Source of the DNA: Stenotrophomonas sp. 24(2023)
Lineage (GTDB): Bacteria; Pseudomonadota; Gammaproteobacteria; Xanthomonadales; Xanthomonadaceae
DNA length: 64,000 nucleotides
Reading direction: 5' to 3'
Assembly: GCF_030913365.1 (NCBI RefSeq)
Contig: NZ_CP133160.1
Coordinates: 2,196,001 to 2,260,000, forward strand
The notes below the pieces were generated by a model. It was not told the DNA's origin. It saw only the letters and a program-made list of their open reading frames with translations, and searched no databases. Position 1 is the first letter of the stretch. Each line of letters begins with the position of its first letter. Shown piece by piece: positions 61,910-64,000 of this stretch. The position numbers were made by a program, and so were the translations under genes.

Positions 61910-63382
61910 TCAGCCGCGCTTGCGGGCGGCCGACGGCTTGTCCTTGGTGCTGGCCACCTCGGTGGCTGCCGCGTCGCGGCTGGTCGGCGGCGGGCTGGCC
62001 TCGGCGTAGATCAGCTTCTCCATGCCCTGGATGCGCGCCATGGCCGGCGCCGACTGCGCACGGAAGGCCGCCAGTTCGGCGCCCTTGAGCGGTTCCGGCG
62101 GCGGCATGGTCACCGTCAGCGGGTTGCGGTGTTCGCCGTTGACGCGGAATTCGTAGTGCAGGTGCGGGCCGGTGGCCAGGCCGGTGGAACCCACGTAGCC
62201 GATCACCGTGCCCTGCGCCACGCGCTGGCCGTTCTTGATGCCGGCAAAGCGGGACATGTGCCCGTACAGGGTGGTGTGGCCGCGGCCATGGTCCAGGATC
62301 ACCACGTTGCCGTAGCCGCGCTGCACGCCCACGAACTGCACGCGGGCATCGCCGGCCGCCATGATCGGGGTACCGGTGCGGGCGGCGTAGTCCACGCCCT
62401 TGTGCATGCGCATCTTGCCCAGCACCGGATGCTTGCGCGCACCGAAGGTCGAGCTCAGCCGCGCGAACGGGATCGGCATGCGGATGAAGCTCTTCTTCAG
62501 CGAACGCCCGTTGATGTCGTAGTACTCCGACTTGCCGCCACGCTCGAAGCGGAAGCCGGAATAGGTCTTGCCACCGGTGGTGAAGGTCGCCGCCAGGATC
62601 TTGCTGGTGTCCACCTTCTGGCCTTCGCGCCAGGTTTCGTCCAGCACCACGCTGAAACGGTCGCCCGGCTGCAGGTCCTTGGAGAAGTCGATGTCGTACT
62701 TGAAGATGTCATCGGTCATCGTGGCGATGGCCGATGGGGACAGCCCCGCCTTGCGGGCGGCGGCATACAGCGAACTGGTGATTTCCCCGCTGGTCACCAC
62801 CGTGCGGGTGGAGGTCTCGCGCTGGGTCACCTTCTCCTTGATGTCATCGCCGGCCAGGCTCAGTTCCACCCGGTTGTTGTCGTCGCGGTCGAAGCGGATG
62901 CTGCGCAGCTCGCCCGACAGCGGCAGGTCGAAGGCGATCTCAGCGCCGGGCCGCAGCCGGGTCAGCGCCTCGCGCGCGCCGGGGTGGTCCAGCACCCGGT
63001 GCATGGTGGTGGCCGGAATGCCGGCCTCGTCGAACAGGTTGCTCAGGCTCTGCCCGCTCTGCACCCGCAGCACCTGCCAGCTGTCGCCCGGGGTCTGCTG
63101 CTGGCGGGCCAGCGACAGCGGCGGCAAGGGCAGGGCCATGCTGGTGTGGGTGTCCGCGTAGGGCGCATCGATGGTGTGCGAGAAGCCCGGGACGATGGTC
63201 GCCACCAGCGCGCCGATGGTGGCGAACAGGCTGGCGTGCATCCAGTGGCGCCGGGTCCAGCGCTCATTGAAGGCGGCGGGAAGGTGTTGCCTGAGCTTCC
63301 GATGCAGGGCGTTGTCGTGCAGGACGTGGAGTCTTTCCTGGAAGCGCTGCTTGCGTGCGCGGCCGTGTTCGGAATTGAGCAT
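61910..63382 (-). CDS. M23 family peptidoglycan DD-metalloendopeptidase, MepM-like
   Basis: A 490-residue membrane-anchored endopeptidase. A basic cytoplasmic N terminus (residues 1-45) is followed by a membrane segment (about 48-68). An OapA/LysM-like domain comes next (about 100-180, [18 protein letters not shown]). The LytM domain is at about residues 310-420, with zinc ligands in MHKGVDYAA and the HxH motif in GPHLHYEF. It cuts peptide cross-links in the cell wall. Its position upstream of anmK and divergent from tyrS is a conserved arrangement in gammaproteobacteria. A good sigma-70-type promoter precedes it. Confidence 0.92.
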   Translation of the reverse strand: MLNSEHGRARKQRFQERLHVLHDNALHRKLRQHLPAAFNERWTRRHWMHASLFATIGALVATIVPGFSHTIDAPYADTHTSMALPLPPLSLARQQQTPGDSWQVLRVQSGQSLSNLFDEAGIPATTMHRVLDHPGAREALTRLRPGAEIAFDLPLSGELRSIRFDRDDNNRVELSLAGDDIKEKVTQRETSTRTVVTSGEITSSLYAAARKAGLSPSAIATMTDDIFKYDIDFSKDLQPGDRFSVVLDETWREGQKVDTSKILAATFTTGGKTYSGFRFERGGKSEYYDINGRSLKKSFIRMPIPFARLSSTFGARKHPVLGKMRMHKGVDYAARTGTPIMAAGDARVQFVGVQRGYGNVVILDHGRGHTTLYGHMSRFAGIKNGQRVAQGTVIGYVGSTGLATGPHLHYEFRVNGEHRNPLTVTMPPPEPLKGAELAAFRAQSAPAMARIQGMEKLIYAEASPPPTSRDAAATEVASTKDKPSAARKRG

Positions 63383-63430
63383 CAGTAGGGAATCCTGGCT
63401 GGCCCGGGAGCGCGGGCCCAAACGCCGGTT

Positions 63431-63459
63431 ACCATAGAGAGCTATCAAAAGCGCGTCAA
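63431..63459 (-). promoter_or_regulatory. Sigma-70-type promoter of the M23 peptidase gene
   Basis: On the minus strand TTGACG (63454-63459) and TATGGT (63431-63436) are separated by exactly 17 bases. Transcription would start near 63424, about 42 bases before the start codon at 63382. Confidence 0.75.
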
Positions 63460-63551
63460 ACCCTTGTGCCCATTGGCTTTTGTGAAGCCGTTCGGGTTAA
63501 CTTGGCTTTAACACCCCACACAAAGAATCGGCTGTAGCCGGGAGTAGTCAC

Positions 63552-64000
63552 GTGTCCTCGATTGAAGAAGCCCTTGCCCTGATCGGCCGCGGTGCCGACG
63601 AGATCCTCAAGCAGGAGGATCTGCGCGCCCGCCTGGAGAGCGGAAAGCCGCTGCGCATCAAGGCTGGCTTCGATCCCACCGCGCCGGACCTGCACCTGGG
63701 CCATACGGTGCTGCTGAACAAGATGCGCCAGTTCCAGGACCTGGGCCACCAGGTCATCTTCCTGATCGGCGACTTCACCGGCATGATCGGCGACCCGACT
63801 GGCAAGAGCCTGACCCGCAAGCCGCTCAGCCGCGAGGACGTGCTGGCCAACGCCCGCACCTACGAGGAGCAGGTGTTCAAGGTGCTCGATCGCAGCCGCA
63901 CCGAAGTCCGCTTCAATTCGGAGTGGTTCGGCAAGATGAGCGCGGCCGACATGATCCGCCTGGCCGGCCAGCACACCGTGGCGCGCATGCTCGAGCGCGA
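63552..64000 (+). CDS. tyrS: Tyrosyl-tRNA synthetase, N-terminal part (cut by window end)
   Basis: The first 149 residues of TyrRS are present; the frame runs off the right edge. The class I signature is [10 protein letters not shown], preceded by [10 protein letters not shown], and [15 protein letters not shown] follows; together these define the TyrRS-II type (TyrZ-like) found in xanthomonads, in which the N-terminal methionine is followed by a helix [18 protein letters not shown]. It charges tRNA-Tyr. The start is GTG at 63552 with GGGAG eight bases upstream. It is divergent from the M23 peptidase gene. Confidence 0.95.
   Translation, partial: MSSIEEALALIGRGADEILKQEDLRARLESGKPLRIKAGFDPTAPDLHLGHTVLLNKMRQFQDLGHQVIFLIGDFTGMIGDPTGKSLTRKPLSREDVLANARTYEEQVFKVLDRSRTEVRFNSEWFGKMSAADMIRLAGQHTVARMLER

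Overview
The window is high-GC, densely coded chromosomal DNA of a gammaproteobacterium of the Xanthomonadaceae, most probably a Stenotrophomonas of the maltophilia group. The main reasons are the many 23-bp palindromes that begin with GTAG (the SMAG repeat family of S. maltophilia), an Ax21-family outer-membrane protein, an extended TrpS C terminus, a coaBC-dut-algC cluster, and the abundance of secreted peptidases and TonB receptors. I see no rRNA, tRNA, prophage, integrase, transposase or CRISPR array. Most of the window is ordinary core genome.

Layout. 0-5.4 kb: 3' end of trpS, a small membrane protein, an MBL-fold hydrolase, a secreted M28 peptidase and a KgtP-like permease. 5.7-10.5 kb: overlapping EamA exporters (yedA-like, rarD), then a converging TonB-dependent receptor. 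10.8-19.0 kb: two export loci facing away from each other, an adaptor/ATPase/FtsX/FtsX operon on the minus strand and an ABC-2 exporter fused in one operon to a DesK/NarL-type two-component system on the plus strand, with a perfect 12-bp palindrome between them. 19.1-20.1 kb: an orphan leucine-rich-repeat protein bracketed by GTAG repeats. 20.2-28.1 kb: a cytochrome b561/catalase-like pair, M17 aminopeptidase, HAD hydrolase, AI-2E transporter, a YqjD/YqjE/YqjK-like envelope trio and a Deg-family protease. 28.6-30.3 kb: a histone H1-like Lys/Ala repeat protein and a membrane protein with a Gly-rich tail. 30.3-39.6 kb: DUF1428 protein, DPP-IV-like peptidase, Ax21, an RcsB-type regulator, DUF6165 protein, TorF porin, an MFS/LysR divergent pair, YehS and an SDR. 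39.7-48.1 kb: SPOR protein, argS, radC, a second RcsB-type regulator, coaBC-dut-algC. 48.1-48.5 kb: a tandem array of GTAG palindromes. 48.5-56.4 kb: the complete potassium-uptake operon kdpFABCDE. 56.7-64 kb: a secreted coiled-coil protein, pyrE, xth, ampG, an RHH-like small protein, anmK, an M23 endopeptidase and the 5' end of tyrS.

How genes work together. KdpFABC with KdpDE is a self-contained high-affinity K+ uptake and sensing system. AmpG, AnmK and the M23 peptidase all belong to peptidoglycan turnover and recycling, a theme relevant to beta-lactamase induction in this group. CoaBC, Dut and the AlgC-like mutase form a conserved operon linking coenzyme A, dUTP control and sugar-nucleotide precursors of LPS and exopolysaccharide. 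The most unusual items are the GTAG-repeat array and the way GTAG heads supply stop codons, the LRR gene between two GTAG repeats, the H1-like repeat protein, the two RcsB-type regulators without partner kinases in this window, and an antitoxin-like small protein without an adjacent toxin.
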